A stretch of DNA of 64,000 nt from Paracoccus gahaiensis. GTDB taxonomy: Bacteria > Pseudomonadota > Alphaproteobacteria > Rhodobacterales > Rhodobacteraceae. The translations under genes and the position numbers were made by a program. Positions 1 to 11,136 of the stretch are shown one piece after another. The notes beneath the pieces are model-generated. The model saw only the letters and a list, made by a program, of their open reading frames with translations, made no database searches and was not told the DNA's origin. Location: NCBI RefSeq assembly GCF_005048225.1, contig NZ_SUNI01000006.1, positions 124,001 through 188,000 on the forward strand, in the 5' to 3' direction. Each line of letters begins with the position of its first letter. The first letter of the stretch is position 1.

Positions 1-592
1 GATCGTCGCGGATGCGGCGGCGGGCGTCTCGACGCTGGAGGATCTGCGCGGCAAGACCCTGTCCGTGGGCGCCCCCGCCTCGGGAACCGAGTTGAACGCG
101 CGGGCGATCTTTGCGGCCGCGGGCATGAGCTATGACGATCTGGCCAAGGTGGAATACCTGCCCTATGCGGAATCGGCCGAGCTGATCAAGAACCGACAGC
201 TGGAGGCGACGCTGCAATCCTCGGGTCTGGGCGTGGCCTTCATCCAGGATCTGTCGGCGACCCACGACATCACCATCGTGTCGATCCCCGAGGAGACCGT
301 GACCGCCATCGGCGCCCCCTTTGCGCCCGCGATGATCCCGGCGGGCACCTATGCCGGCATCGACGAGGACATCCCGACCGCGGCCATCGGCAACATGCTG
401 ATCAGCCACGAGGGCGTGTCCGAGGAGACCGCCTATCAGATGACCAAGCTGATGTTCGACAACGTGGACCGCATGCGGTCCTCGCACGGGGCCGCCGAAG
501 GCATCAGCCCCGAGACCGCGCTGGAAGGGATCTCGATCCCGCTGCATCCGGGCGCCGAGCGGTACTACCGCGAGATCGGCCTGATCGAGTAA
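1..592 (+). CDS. TAXI-family TRAP transporter substrate-binding protein, 3' part
   Basis: The reading frame is open from base 2, so the gene starts left of the window and about 196 C-terminal residues are visible. The stretch VGAPASGTELNARAIF and the following alpha/beta pattern are typical of TAXI periplasmic binding proteins, which capture small organic acids or amino acids for TRAP permeases. The next gene is the matching fused permease and then DUF1850, the usual order for this system. No N-terminus or signal peptide can be judged. The substrate cannot be told from sequence. Confidence 0.88.
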   Translation, partial: IVADAAAGVSTLEDLRGKTLSVGAPASGTELNARAIFAAAGMSYDDLAKVEYLPYAESAELIKNRQLEATLQSSGLGVAFIQDLSATHDITIVSIPEETVTAIGAPFAPAMIPAGTYAGIDEDIPTAAIGNMLISHEGVSEETAYQMTKLMFDNVDRMRSSHGAAEGISPETALEGISIPLHPGAERYYREIGLIE

Positions 593-679
593 GCGATCCC
601 GGCCCACGCGCCGTCGCGCGCGGGCCTGCCGTCCTCAGGGCCCGCCCCGTCCAGATCCGCCCCCTTCCAGGAGAGTGCC

Positions 680-2835
<2,156 letters not shown>

Positions 2836-2836
<1 letters not shown>

Positions 2837-3201
2837 TGCTGTGCGTGGCGGCGGGGGCCTTCGCGCTGTCGCTGGCCACGGACCGCTTCACGCTGGACTG
2901 GACCCATTCGGTCGCCCGCACCGGCTGGTGGGAGCGCTGGCAGATCACGGATGCGGGCCTGACCCCGGTCGAGGCCCGCATCACCGGCGCAGGCGCCGGG
3001 ATGGAGCCGCCGCCCGACGCCCGCCTGCAAGACGGCGTCTGGCACTATGCCCCGCAGGTGCCGCCGCAGCGGCAGGTGGTGCTGGCGGCCTCGGGCGCGA
3101 CGGGCGCCGGCTGGCAGCTTTGTGCCCACGGCACCTGCCATGCTTTGCCCGAGGATCAGGGACCGCTGCGCCTGTGGTCGGCGGAACGCTGCGAAGGGTG
3201 A
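2836..3201 (+). CDS. DUF1850 domain protein of TAXI-TRAP operon
   Basis: A 121-residue protein with a short hydrophobic N-terminus followed by LDWTHSVARTGWWERW, a pattern typical of DUF1850. This family is found next to fused TAXI-TRAP permeases and is thought to be an accessory, but its role is unknown. It overlaps the permease stop by one base, so it is very likely in the same operon. A convergent gene ends 8 bases downstream. Confidence 0.85.
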
Positions 3202-3208
3202 CGGGGGC

Positions 3209-3535
3209 CTAGTCCGCGTCCTCGGGCGGCAGATCCGCGAACCAGTCCGCATAGGGGGAATTGCGCGCCATGGTCCGGTTCAGGTCCGGCGCGCCGTCCT
3301 GCCACCAGACCGGGCCGCGCTCGCCCAAGGCGATCTTGGCGCGGTCGACGGCGCGGTGGGCGGCATCCTCGGCATCCGGGTCCGAGGCGGCGCGGGCGGT
3401 CTTGACCGCGCGGCGGGCCTGCATCAGCTGCTGGACCAGATCCGCGCGCTGCGCCTCGTCCAGATGCGGATTGGCTGCACGCCAGAGCCGCCCCCGCACG
3501 ACGATGTAGCGCTGATCGGGGGTCACAGGCGGCAT
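3209..3535 (-). CDS. Conserved hypothetical protein, 108 aa
   Basis: A soluble 108-residue protein starting MPPVTPDQRYIVVRGRLWRAANPHL, with a helical, Arg/Ala-rich middle containing a run of acidic and basic residues and a tryptophan-rich end (GPVWWQDG). I recall similar small proteins in many alphaproteobacteria, some labelled as Tol biopolymer proteins without support; I see no transport feature here. It has no signal peptide or membrane segment. It lies just downstream of nagA in the same direction and may be read through from it. Confidence 0.7.
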   Translation of the reverse strand: MPPVTPDQRYIVVRGRLWRAANPHLDEAQRADLVQQLMQARRAVKTARAASDPDAEDAAHRAVDRAKIALGERGPVWWQDGAPDLNRTMARNSPYADWFADLPPEDAD

Positions 3536-3566
3536 GGTGGGTCTCCGTGTCGGGGCGTGGCCCGGA

Positions 3567-4745
3567 TCAAGGCGCGGGGGCGGGGATGCGTTCCGCCGGC
3601 GGCCCCTCGGGCGGCACGGGATGCAGGTCGCCGTCCTGCCAGACGCCCGCCAGCGTCAGGTCGTCAGAGAGCAGGATGACCTCGGCCGCCCGCCCCGCTT
3701 CCAGCGCGCCCACGCGATCTCCGATCCGCGCCAGCGCTGCCGGCACCCGCGTGGCCATCGCCAGGGCGCGCGCCACCGGAACGCCAAGGTCGTTGACCAG
3801 CAGGCGCAGCGCCCGGTCCAGCCGCAGGTCGGCCCCGGCCAGCGTGCCGTCGGGCAGGGTCAGGCGCCCGCCCTCGCGTTGCACCACGCGGCCCTGCAGG
3901 GTCATCCGGGTCCGGTCGGTGCCTGCGAAGGCCATGCAGTCGCTGACCAGGAACAGCCCTTCGGGCCGCGCGGCCAGGGCGATGCGCAGCGCCTCGGGAT
4001 GGACATGGATGCCGTCCGCGATCAGCCCCGCGAAGGCCTGGCCGGACAGCACCGCCCCCACCAGCCCCGGCGCGCGATGGCCCATCTGGCTCATGGCGTT
4101 GAAGAGATGCGTGGCGGCCTGCGCGCCGGCGGCAAAGGACGCGCGGGCGGCATCGAAGCTGCAATCGCTGTGCCCCAGGCTGACGATGACGCCCGCCTGC
4201 GTCAGGGCGGCGATCTGTGCGGGGGTGGCGGCCTCGGGCGCCAGCGTCACCATCAGCACCGGCAGGGCGCGGGCCGCCGCGATCAGGCGGGCCAGATCGG
4301 CACCCTCCATCCGGCGGATCAGGGCCGGATCATGGGCGCCCGCGCGGCGCGGGTCCAGATGCGGCCCCTCCAGATGCAGGCCCAGAAAGCCCGGCACGCC
4401 AGCTTGCGCGGCTTTGACGCCGGCGGCGATGACGCGGGCGGTGACCTCGGCCCTGTCGGTGATCAGCGTGGGCAGGATGCCCGCACAGCCAAGCGCCCGA
4501 TGCGCGGCGCAGATCCGGCGCAGCGCGTCGGGATCGGTGTCGCCCCCGACCATCAGCCCGGCCCCGCCATTCACCTGCAGATCGACGAAGCCCGGCGCCA
4601 GGATTCCCGCCACCCGCCGTGTCGCGGGCGGGGCCTCGGCCGACGGCGGCAGGCCCGTGATGCGCCCGTCCTCGATGACCAGCGCATGATCCGCCAGCAG
4701 GCGGGTGCCGTCGAAGATGCGGGCGCCGGTCAGGACATGGCGCAT
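3567..4745 (-). CDS. nagA: N-acetylglucosamine-6-phosphate deacetylase
   Basis: A 392-residue amidohydrolase of the usual NagA length. It removes acetate from GlcNAc-6-phosphate to give glucosamine-6-phosphate. Visible motifs are PGFVDLQVNGG near residues 51-61, the metal and substrate segment HLEGPH at 124-129, LGHSDCSFDAA, ATHLFNAMSQMGHR and the catalytic SDCMAFAGT. The open frame runs much further upstream, but the real start is the ATG at 4745, which overlaps the stop of the SIS-domain gene as ATGA. It forms an operon with the deaminase-like and kinase genes upstream. Confidence 0.95.
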   Translation of the reverse strand: MRHVLTGARIFDGTRLLADHALVIEDGRITGLPPSAEAPPATRRVAGILAPGFVDLQVNGGAGLMVGGDTDPDALRRICAAHRALGCAGILPTLITDRAEVTARVIAAGVKAAQAGVPGFLGLHLEGPHLDPRRAGAHDPALIRRMEGADLARLIAAARALPVLMVTLAPEAATPAQIAALTQAGVIVSLGHSDCSFDAARASFAAGAQAATHLFNAMSQMGHRAPGLVGAVLSGQAFAGLIADGIHVHPEALRIALAARPEGLFLVSDCMAFAGTDRTRMTLQGRVVQREGGRLTLPDGTLAGADLRLDRALRLLVNDLGVPVARALAMATRVPAALARIGDRVGALEAGRAAEVILLSDDLTLAGVWQDGDLHPVPPEGPPAERIPAPAP

Positions 4746-5767
4746 CACAGCGTCTCCGTCACCTTGCGCAGATGCGGCGGCGTGTCGGGATCGAAGCCGC
4801 GTCGCCGGGCCAGCCCCTCGACGCAGGCGTAATGGGTGGCGATCAGCACCAGCGGCGCGACCAGCGGATGCAGGGCTGCCACATGGGGCAGGCGGGTGGC
4901 GCCGGGTGCGTCGGTGCCGGTCACGAAGACATCGGCGCCCTGCGCGGCCAGCCGGGCGGTGGTGTCGCGGACATGGGGCAGGGCCGCATCCTCGACCCCC
5001 AGCACCAGCACCGGAAAGCGCGCCTGCACGATGGCGGCGGGGCCGTGCAGCACCTCGGCGGCGCTGTAGGCCTCGGCATGCAGGCCGCAGGTCTCCTTCA
5101 GCTTCAGCGCGGCCTCGGCGGCGATGGCGATGGCGGGGCCGCGCCCCAGCACGAAGGCATGTGACGCGTCCTGCAGCCGGTCCGACAGCGGCTGCCAGTC
5201 CAGCGCCACGGCCTGCGCCAAGGCCTCGGGCAGGGCCTCCAGCGCGGCGCGCAGCGGGGCGTCGTCCTGCCATTCGGCCAGCAGCGCCAGCCCCGCGACG
5301 ACCGAGTTCACGAAGGTCTTCGTGGCCGCGACCGAGCGTTCCTCGCCCGCCTCCAGCGGCAGGCAATGGGTGGCGGCCTGCGCCAGGGGACTGTCGGGAT
5401 GGTTGGTGATCGCCACCGACAGCGCGCCCCCGGCGACCGCCGCCGCCATCAGGTCCACGATGTCGGGGCTTTGCCCCGATTGCGAGATGCCGATGCAGGC
5501 CCCGCCCGCCAGCCGCAAAGGCCGGCGATAGACCGAGGCGATGGACGGCCCGATCGAGGCCACGGGCAGGCCCGCCTGCAGCTCGACCGCGTATTTCAGA
5601 TAGGTCGCGGCATGGTCCGAGGATCCGCGCGCCACCGTCGCCAGCACGGCGGGATCGCGGTCGCGCAGCGCCCGGGCGGTGTCTGCCAGCGCGGGCCGGG
5701 CACGGTCGAGGAATCGGGCGGCGGCCTGCGGGATCTCGGCCACCTCGCGGGCCATGTGGCTGGTCAT
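4745..5767 (-). CDS. SIS-domain sugar isomerase, probable glucosamine-6-phosphate deaminase (NagB-II/AgaS type)
   Basis: A 340-residue protein with two SIS domains. GISQSGQSPD and TKTFVNSV are the phosphosugar-binding serine-rich signatures, and the C-terminus TPPHLRKVTETL has the terminal pattern typical of this deaminase/isomerase group. With nagA directly downstream and a sugar kinase upstream, the likely reaction is glucosamine-6-phosphate to fructose-6-phosphate plus ammonia, replacing classical NagB, which is absent here. A galactosamine-6-phosphate (AgaS) role is the main alternative. Confidence 0.88.
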   Translation of the reverse strand: MTSHMAREVAEIPQAAARFLDRARPALADTARALRDRDPAVLATVARGSSDHAATYLKYAVELQAGLPVASIGPSIASVYRRPLRLAGGACIGISQSGQSPDIVDLMAAAVAGGALSVAITNHPDSPLAQAATHCLPLEAGEERSVAATKTFVNSVVAGLALLAEWQDDAPLRAALEALPEALAQAVALDWQPLSDRLQDASHAFVLGRGPAIAIAAEAALKLKETCGLHAEAYSAAEVLHGPAAIVQARFPVLVLGVEDAALPHVRDTTARLAAQGADVFVTGTDAPGATRLPHVAALHPLVAPLVLIATHYACVEGLARRRGFDPDTPPHLRKVTETL

Positions 5768-5860
5768 GGGGATCTCCTGTCGGGGCGGGTTGAGGACGGT
5801 GGGCAGGGGGTCAAGCGGAGATGGGGCGTTCCGCCGCCGCCGAAAGGCCGGGCATCCCGC

Positions 5861-6703
5861 CTAGGCATCGGGCAGGACCTCCAGGTCCCGGGCCATGGCC
5901 AGCGCGCCGTCCAGCGCGGTGCCGCGCGGCGGCTGGACGGGCAGCGCGTCGGCCAGCCGGGCGGCGTAATGGGGGCCGAGGCCGCCGGTGAAGACCACGG
6001 GCAGGGGCTGGCTGTCCTGCAGCACGGTCAGGATCTGCAGGATGTCGCGGGCGGCGTCCTGCAGGATCGCCTCGGCGGCCGGGTCGCCCTGCAGCATCTC
6101 GGGTGCCAGCCGGGCAAAATCGGCGGGGCGGGCGCGGTTGCCGAACTCGATGATCCCCTCGATCCCGCCATGCCGGTCCAGCATGGCCTGCAGCAGCGGC
6201 GTCATCGGCGCCAGCCCGTCGCCCGCCCGCATCGCCTGCGCCAGTAGGCTGCGCCCCAGCACCGCACCGCTGCCCTGATCGCCCATCAGGAAGCCGCGCC
6301 CGCCGACCTGGAGGACCTCGCCCGCGCGCTGGCGCACGAAGACCGATCCCGTGCCCATCGCCGCCAGCACCCCGTCGCGGTTCCCGAGCGCGCCGCGCGC
6401 CGCCGTGATCCCGTCATTGACGATGCGGATGCGCGCGAAGGGCAAGAGCCCGCGCAACCGCCGCACCGCGCCCTGCATCGCGCCGCCCGCCAGCCCCAGC
6501 ACCGCGATCAGCGCCTGCGGATCGACGCCGCTGTCGCCGATGGCTTCGGCGGTGGCGGCGCGGATGCTGGCCGCCGCGCCCTCGATATCGGTGTTGATAT
6601 TGGCGGCGCCGCCCTGGCCCTGGCCCAGCAGGCGGCCCTGGGCATCGCTCAGTGCTGCCCGGCATCCGGTCCCGCCGCCATCGATTCCCAGAAAGACCGT
6701 CAT
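5861..6703 (-). CDS. BadF/BadG-type sugar kinase, probable N-acetylglucosamine kinase
   Basis: A 280-residue ASKHA-fold kinase. The N-terminus FLGIDGGGTGCRAALSD is the first phosphate-binding loop and MGTGSVFVRQ the second. The family includes N-acetylglucosamine and glucosamine kinases. As first gene of the leftward operon kinase, SIS deaminase, nagA, it would phosphorylate the sugar imported by the ABC system encoded divergently. This suggests import of free amino sugar by ABC transport, not by a phosphotransferase system. Substrate assignment is from context. Confidence 0.85.
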   Translation of the reverse strand: MTVFLGIDGGGTGCRAALSDAQGRLLGQGQGGAANINTDIEGAAASIRAATAEAIGDSGVDPQALIAVLGLAGGAMQGAVRRLRGLLPFARIRIVNDGITAARGALGNRDGVLAAMGTGSVFVRQRAGEVLQVGGRGFLMGDQGSGAVLGRSLLAQAMRAGDGLAPMTPLLQAMLDRHGGIEGIIEFGNRARPADFARLAPEMLQGDPAAEAILQDAARDILQILTVLQDSQPLPVVFTGGLGPHYAARLADALPVQPPRGTALDGALAMARDLEVLPDA

Positions 6704-6941
6704 CGCGCACCTCTTGGCCCCGGACCCTAGCGAAGCCCGGCGGGCCCGGGAAGCCGAAACCGGCGGTTCATCCGCTGCGACGAGAGGGGTTTACAGGATG
6801 CGGCGTTTTGTCATGATCACCCCCAAGCGACGCGGAGTCGGGCGAAGGGCTTGGGGACACACGCGCCCGGGGGGACCGGGGCCGATCCGGTGCCGCGATC
6901 CGACAGCGGCCCGTCAGAGGCCCGATCACAGGGAGACCACC

Positions 6942-8213
6942 ATGACCCGAACCCTTCGCCTGGCGCTGCTGGCCAGCACGGTCCTTGCCGGCGCAAGTCT
7001 GGGAAGCGCAGCCGCGGCTCAGGACGTGACGCTGACCATCGAAAGCTGGCGCAACGACGATCTGCAGATCTGGCAGGACACGATCATTCCTGCCTTCGAG
7101 GCCGCAAACCCCGGCATCGGCGTGGTCTTCGCGCCCACCGCGCCCGCCGAATACAACGCCATCCTGAACTCCAAGCTGGATGCGGGATCGGCGGGCGACC
7201 TGATCACCTGCCGCCCCTTCGACGCCTCGCTGGAGCTGTTCAATTCCGACAAGCTGGCCGACCTGACCGATCTGGCGGCGATGGAGAATTTCTCGGACGT
7301 GGCGAAGTCGGCCTGGCAGACCGATGACGGCGCCTCGACCTTCTGCGTGCCGCTGGCCTCGGTCATCCACGGCTTCATGTACAACCGCACCGCCTTCGAC
7401 GAGCTGGGGCTGGAGCCGCCCGCCACGATGGACGAATTCTACACCCTGCTGGACGCCATCCAGGAGGACGGCACCTACATCCCCATGGCCATGGGCAGCG
7501 CCGACCAGTGGGAGGCGGCGACGATGGGCTACCAGAACATCGGCCCTACCTTCTGGAAGGGCGAGGAGGGCCGCCGCGCGCTGATCGCGGGCGAGCAGTC
7601 GCTGACCGACGAGGGCTGGGTCGAGCCCTTCCGCCATCTGGCCCGGTGGGGCGCCTATCTGGGCGAGGGGTTCGAGGCGCAGACCTATCCCGACAGCCAG
7701 AACCTGTTCACGCTCGGCCGCGCCGCCATCTATCCCGCCGGCAGCTGGGAGATCGGCGTCTTCACCCCGCAGATCGACGGCGCCTTCGAGATGGGGGCCT
7801 TTCCGCCCCCGGTCATGGCCGAGGGCGGCACCTGCTATATCAGCGACCATACCGACATCGCCCTGGGCCTGAACGCGGCCTCCCCCAATGCGGATGCGGC
7901 GCGGACCTTCCTCGAATGGGTCGGATCGGCCGAATTCGCCACGCTCTATGCCAATGCGCTGCCGGGGTTCTTCTCGCTCAACTCGGCGCCGGTCGAGATG
8001 GAGGATCCGCTGGCGCAGGAATTCGTGGGCTGGCGCGAGAGTTGCGAGCCGACCATCCGGTCGACCTATCAGATCCTGTCGCGCGGCACCCCGAACCTGG
8101 AGAACGAGACCTGGAACGCCAGCGCCAACGTGCTGGCCGGGACAGAGACGCCCGAGGATGCGGCGGCAAGGCTGCAGGAGGGGCTGGCATCCTGGTACGA
8201 ACCGCAGCAGTGA
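6942..8213 (+). CDS. Sugar ABC transporter substrate-binding protein (CUT1 type)
   Basis: A 423-residue periplasmic binding protein. A clear signal peptide (basic start MTRTLRLALL, hydrophobic core, AAAAQ cleavage region) leads into VTLTIESWRNDDLQIWQ, typical of family 1 solute-binding proteins. The ATG at 6942 is preceded by GGGAG at 6931; the longer open frame upstream is not needed. It heads a rightward operon with two permeases, an oxidoreductase and an ATPase, and is divergent from the amino-sugar catabolic operon. The ligand is probably an amino sugar or its oligomer, by context only. Confidence 0.93.
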   Translation: MTRTLRLALLASTVLAGASLGSAAAAQDVTLTIESWRNDDLQIWQDTIIPAFEAANPGIGVVFAPTAPAEYNAILNSKLDAGSAGDLITCRPFDASLELFNSDKLADLTDLAAMENFSDVAKSAWQTDDGASTFCVPLASVIHGFMYNRTAFDELGLEPPATMDEFYTLLDAIQEDGTYIPMAMGSADQWEAATMGYQNIGPTFWKGEEGRRALIAGEQSLTDEGWVEPFRHLARWGAYLGEGFEAQTYPDSQNLFTLGRAAIYPAGSWEIGVFTPQIDGAFEMGAFPPPVMAEGGTCYISDHTDIALGLNAASPNADAARTFLEWVGSAEFATLYANALPGFFSLNSAPVEMEDPLAQEFVGWRESCEPTIRSTYQILSRGTPNLENETWNASANVLAGTETPEDAAARLQEGLASWYEPQQ

Positions 8214-8260
8214 GGGCTGCGGGAGAGGCGGTCGGCCGGCCCTGACGGCCGGCGGAGGCC

Positions 8261-8316
8261 GGGGGGCTGCGCGCCCCCCGGACCCCCTGCGGGGTATTTT
8301 TGCAAAGAAGAAGGGG
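8261..8316 (+). repeat. Dispersed intergenic hairpin repeat, copy 1
   Basis: A G-run/C-run hairpin (GGGGGGC, loop TGCGC, GCCCCCC) is followed by ACCCCCTGCGGGGTATTTTT and a purine-rich AAAGAAGAAG. The same layout occurs at 23567-23616. Here it lies inside an operon between the binding-protein and permease genes, and its purine tail doubles as the permease ribosome-binding site. It could weaken downstream expression by partial termination. Similar elements are, to my recollection, common in Rhodobacteraceae. Confidence 0.65.
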
Positions 8317-8323
8317 CTTGGCC

Positions 8324-9241
8324 ATGGCAGGGCGGCGGGCAAGGCGCTGGCATATCGGGGTGTTTCTGGCGCCTGCCGTGCTGGTCTATACGGCGATCAT
8401 GATCGTGCCATTGCTGGGCACGCTGAACCTGTCGCTGTTCGCGCGCGGCGAGGAGGGGCGTGTGTTCGTGGGGCTGGCGAACTTTGCGACGCTCTTCGGC
8501 GATCCGCGCTGGTCGGGGGCGTTCTGGAACGCGCTTGGCAACAATGCCTGGTTCTTCCTGATCCACATGCTGGTGCAGAACCCGGTGGGGGTGGCGCTGG
8601 CCGCGCTGCTGTCGGCGCCCCGGCTGCGGATGGCGGCCTTCTATCGCACGGCGATCTTCGTGCCGACGATCCTCAGCTTCGTGATCGTGGGCTTCGTCTG
8701 GAAGCTGATCCTGTCGCCGCTCTGGGGGATCGCGCCGGGGATGCTGGACGGCATCGGGCTGCGGTCGCTGTTCGCGCCCTGGCTGGGGCGCGAGGAATAT
8801 GCGCTGACGACGCTGGCGCTGATCTCGGTCTGGCAGTTCGTGGGGATCCCGATGATGCTGATCTATGCGGCGCTGCTGTCGATCCCCGACGAGGTGATCG
8901 AGGCGGCCGAGATCGACGGCATCACCGGCTGGTCGCAGTTCCGGAAGATCAAGCTGCCGCTGATCCTGCCCGCGATCGGGATCATCAGCATCCTGACCTT
9001 CGTCGGCAATTTCAACGCCTTCGACCTGATCTATGTGAGCCAGGGGGCCTTGGCGGGGCCGGATTTCTCGACCGACATCCTGGGGACGTTCCTCTATCGG
9101 ACCTTCTTCGGGTTCCAGCTGCAGCTGGGCGATCCGCATATGGGGGCGGCGATCGCCACGGCGATGTTCGCGATCATCTTGGCTGGCGTCTGCGTCTATC
9201 TGTTCGGCATCCAGCGGCGGCTGCGCCGCTATCAGTTCTGA
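8324..9241 (+). CDS. Sugar ABC transporter permease (MalF/UgpA type)
   Basis: A 305-residue inner-membrane protein with about six hydrophobic segments. The segment EAAEIDGITGWSQFRKIKLPLILPA is the EAA loop that docks the ATPase. The ATG at 8324 is chosen because the purine-rich AAGAAGAAGGGG just upstream makes a good ribosome site; the frame stays open a few codons further but adds only charged residues. Second gene of the putative amino-sugar import operon. Confidence 0.92.
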   Translation: MAGRRARRWHIGVFLAPAVLVYTAIMIVPLLGTLNLSLFARGEEGRVFVGLANFATLFGDPRWSGAFWNALGNNAWFFLIHMLVQNPVGVALAALLSAPRLRMAAFYRTAIFVPTILSFVIVGFVWKLILSPLWGIAPGMLDGIGLRSLFAPWLGREEYALTTLALISVWQFVGIPMMLIYAALLSIPDEVIEAAEIDGITGWSQFRKIKLPLILPAIGIISILTFVGNFNAFDLIYVSQGALAGPDFSTDILGTFLYRTFFGFQLQLGDPHMGAAIATAMFAIILAGVCVYLFGIQRRLRRYQF

Positions 9242-9251
9242 GGGGCGGGGC

Positions 9252-10091
9252 ATGAGCGTCGCCCGCCGGTCCATGGCCCGCAGCATCGCCGCCCATGCGG
9301 TGCTGATCGCCTATGTGCTGATCGCGCTGTTTCCGGTCTTCGTGATCGTCATCAACAGCGTCAAGTCGCGCCGGGCGATCTTTGCCGATCCGCTGGCCCT
9401 GCCCACGGCCGAGACCTTCGATCTGGTCGGCTATCACACGGTGCTGCGGCAGGGCGATTTCCTGCTGTATTTCCAGAACTCGATGATCGTGACGGTGGCA
9501 AGCCTGGCGCTTGTGCTGCTGTTCGGGGCGATGGCGGCCTTCGCGCTGTCGGAATACCGGTTCTGGGGCAACAGCCTGATGGGGCTGTATCTGGCGCTTG
9601 GGATCATGATCCCGATCCGGCTTGGCACGGTGGTGATCCTGCAGATGATGGTCGCGGGCGGGCTGGTCAACACGCTGACGGCGCTGGTGCTGGTCTATAC
9701 CGCGCAGGGGCTGCCGCTGGCGGTGTTCATCCTGTCCGAGTTCATGCGCGGCGTTTCCGACGATCTGAAGAATGCGGGGCGCATCGACGGGCTGTCGGAA
9801 TATGCGATCTTCTTCCGGCTGGTGCTGCCCTTGGTGCGGCCCGCCATGGCGACGGTGGCGGTCTTCACCATGATCCCGATCTGGAACGACCTGTGGTTCC
9901 CGCTGATCCTGGCGCCGTCGGAGGCGACCAAGACGATCACCTTGGGCAGCCAGGTCTTCATCGGGCAGTTCGTCACCAACTGGAACGCGGTGCTGGCGGC
10001 GCTGAGCCTTGCCATCCTGCCGGTTCTGGTCATGTATCTGATTTTCTCGCGCCAGCTGATCCGGGGCATCACCGCAGGAGCCGTCAAATGA
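9252..10091 (+). CDS. Sugar ABC transporter permease (MalG/UgpE type)
   Basis: A 279-residue inner-membrane protein with about six transmembrane segments. The coupling loop is NAGRIDGLSEYAIFFRLVLP, a slightly degenerate EAA motif, which is common in the second CUT1 permease. It starts 10 bases after the first permease ends, behind GGGGCGGGG. Its TGA overlaps the ATG of the oxidoreductase as ATGA, so the operon is translationally coupled. Confidence 0.92.
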   Translation: MSVARRSMARSIAAHAVLIAYVLIALFPVFVIVINSVKSRRAIFADPLALPTAETFDLVGYHTVLRQGDFLLYFQNSMIVTVASLALVLLFGAMAAFALSEYRFWGNSLMGLYLALGIMIPIRLGTVVILQMMVAGGLVNTLTALVLVYTAQGLPLAVFILSEFMRGVSDDLKNAGRIDGLSEYAIFFRLVLPLVRPAMATVAVFTMIPIWNDLWFPLILAPSEATKTITLGSQVFIGQFVTNWNAVLAALSLAILPVLVMYLIFSRQLIRGITAGAVK

Positions 10092-11125
10092 TCAGGGTGC
10101 TTGTCGTGGGCTTGGGGAACATGGGGATCAGCCACGCGCTGGCCTATCACCACAGCCCCGAGTTTGAGATCGTGGGGCTGGTCAACCGCAGCGCGCCGGA
10201 TCTGCCCGAGGCGCTGGCGGGTTACCCGGTCAGCCATGACTTTGCCGAGGCGCTGGTGCGGCTGGCCCCCGATCTGGTCTGCATCGCGACCTATTCGGAC
10301 AGCCATGCCGATCTGGCCGTGGCGGCGATGCGGGCGGGGGCGCATGTGTTCGTCGAAAAGCCGCTGGCGACCTCGGTCGACGATGCCCGGCGGGTGGTGG
10401 ACTGCGCGGCCCAGACCGAGCGCAAGCTGGTCGTGGGATACATCCTGCGCCATCATCCCAGCTGGCAGCGGCTGATCGCCGAGGCGCGGGCCCTGGGCGG
10501 GCCCTATGTCTTCCGGCTGAACCTGAACCAGCAATCCTCGGGTCCCACATGGGAGGTGCACAAGGCGCTGATGCGCACCACGCCGCCCATCGTCGATTGC
10601 GGGGTGCATTATGTCGACGTGATGTGCCAGATCACCGATGCCCGGCCCGTCGAGGTGCGCGGCATGGGCCTGCGCCTCTCGGACGAGATCGCGCCCGACA
10701 TGTACAATTACGGGCATTTCCAAGTGATCTTCGACGACGGCTCCTGCGGCTGGTACGAGGCCGGATGGGGGCCGATGATGTCGGACACGGCCTTCTTCGT
10801 GAAGGACGTGATCAGCCCGCGCGGCGCCGTCTCGATCCGCATGGCCGAGGATGCGCGCTCGGACGACATCGACACGCATACGCGCACGGCCAGCCTGCGG
10901 GTGCATCGCGCGGGCATCGGCACGCAGGATCTGGACATGACGGACGAGCCCGGCCACCAGCAGCTCTGCGATGCGCAGGCGGGTTTCGTGGCCCGCGCCA
11001 TCGGAGGTGATCTGGACCTGACGCGGCACATGGGCGATGCGGTGGCTTCGCTGGCCGTCTGTCTGGCGGCGGACGAGAGCGTGCGATCCGGCCAGCCTGT
11101 CACCCTGACGCCGGTGCGCCTGTGA
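10088..11125 (+). CDS. Gfo/Idh/MocA-family NAD(P)-dependent oxidoreductase
   Basis: A 345-residue protein. The Rossmann start [18 protein letters not shown] and the EKPLAT motif (the lysine of the family's catalytic region) identify a Gfo/Idh/MocA dehydrogenase, followed by the alpha/beta C-terminal substrate domain with GVHYVDV. It sits between the second permease and the ATPase of a sugar importer, so it probably oxidises or remodels the imported sugar in the cytoplasm. Its exact substrate cannot be named. The overlap with the permease stop fixes the ATG at 10088. Confidence 0.9.
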   Translation: MIRVLVVGLGNMGISHALAYHHSPEFEIVGLVNRSAPDLPEALAGYPVSHDFAEALVRLAPDLVCIATYSDSHADLAVAAMRAGAHVFVEKPLATSVDDARRVVDCAAQTERKLVVGYILRHHPSWQRLIAEARALGGPYVFRLNLNQQSSGPTWEVHKALMRTTPPIVDCGVHYVDVMCQITDARPVEVRGMGLRLSDEIAPDMYNYGHFQVIFDDGSCGWYEAGWGPMMSDTAFFVKDVISPRGAVSIRMAEDARSDDIDTHTRTASLRVHRAGIGTQDLDMTDEPGHQQLCDAQAGFVARAIGGDLDLTRHMGDAVASLAVCLAADESVRSGQPVTLTPVRL

Positions 11126-11136
11126 CGGAGGATGCC

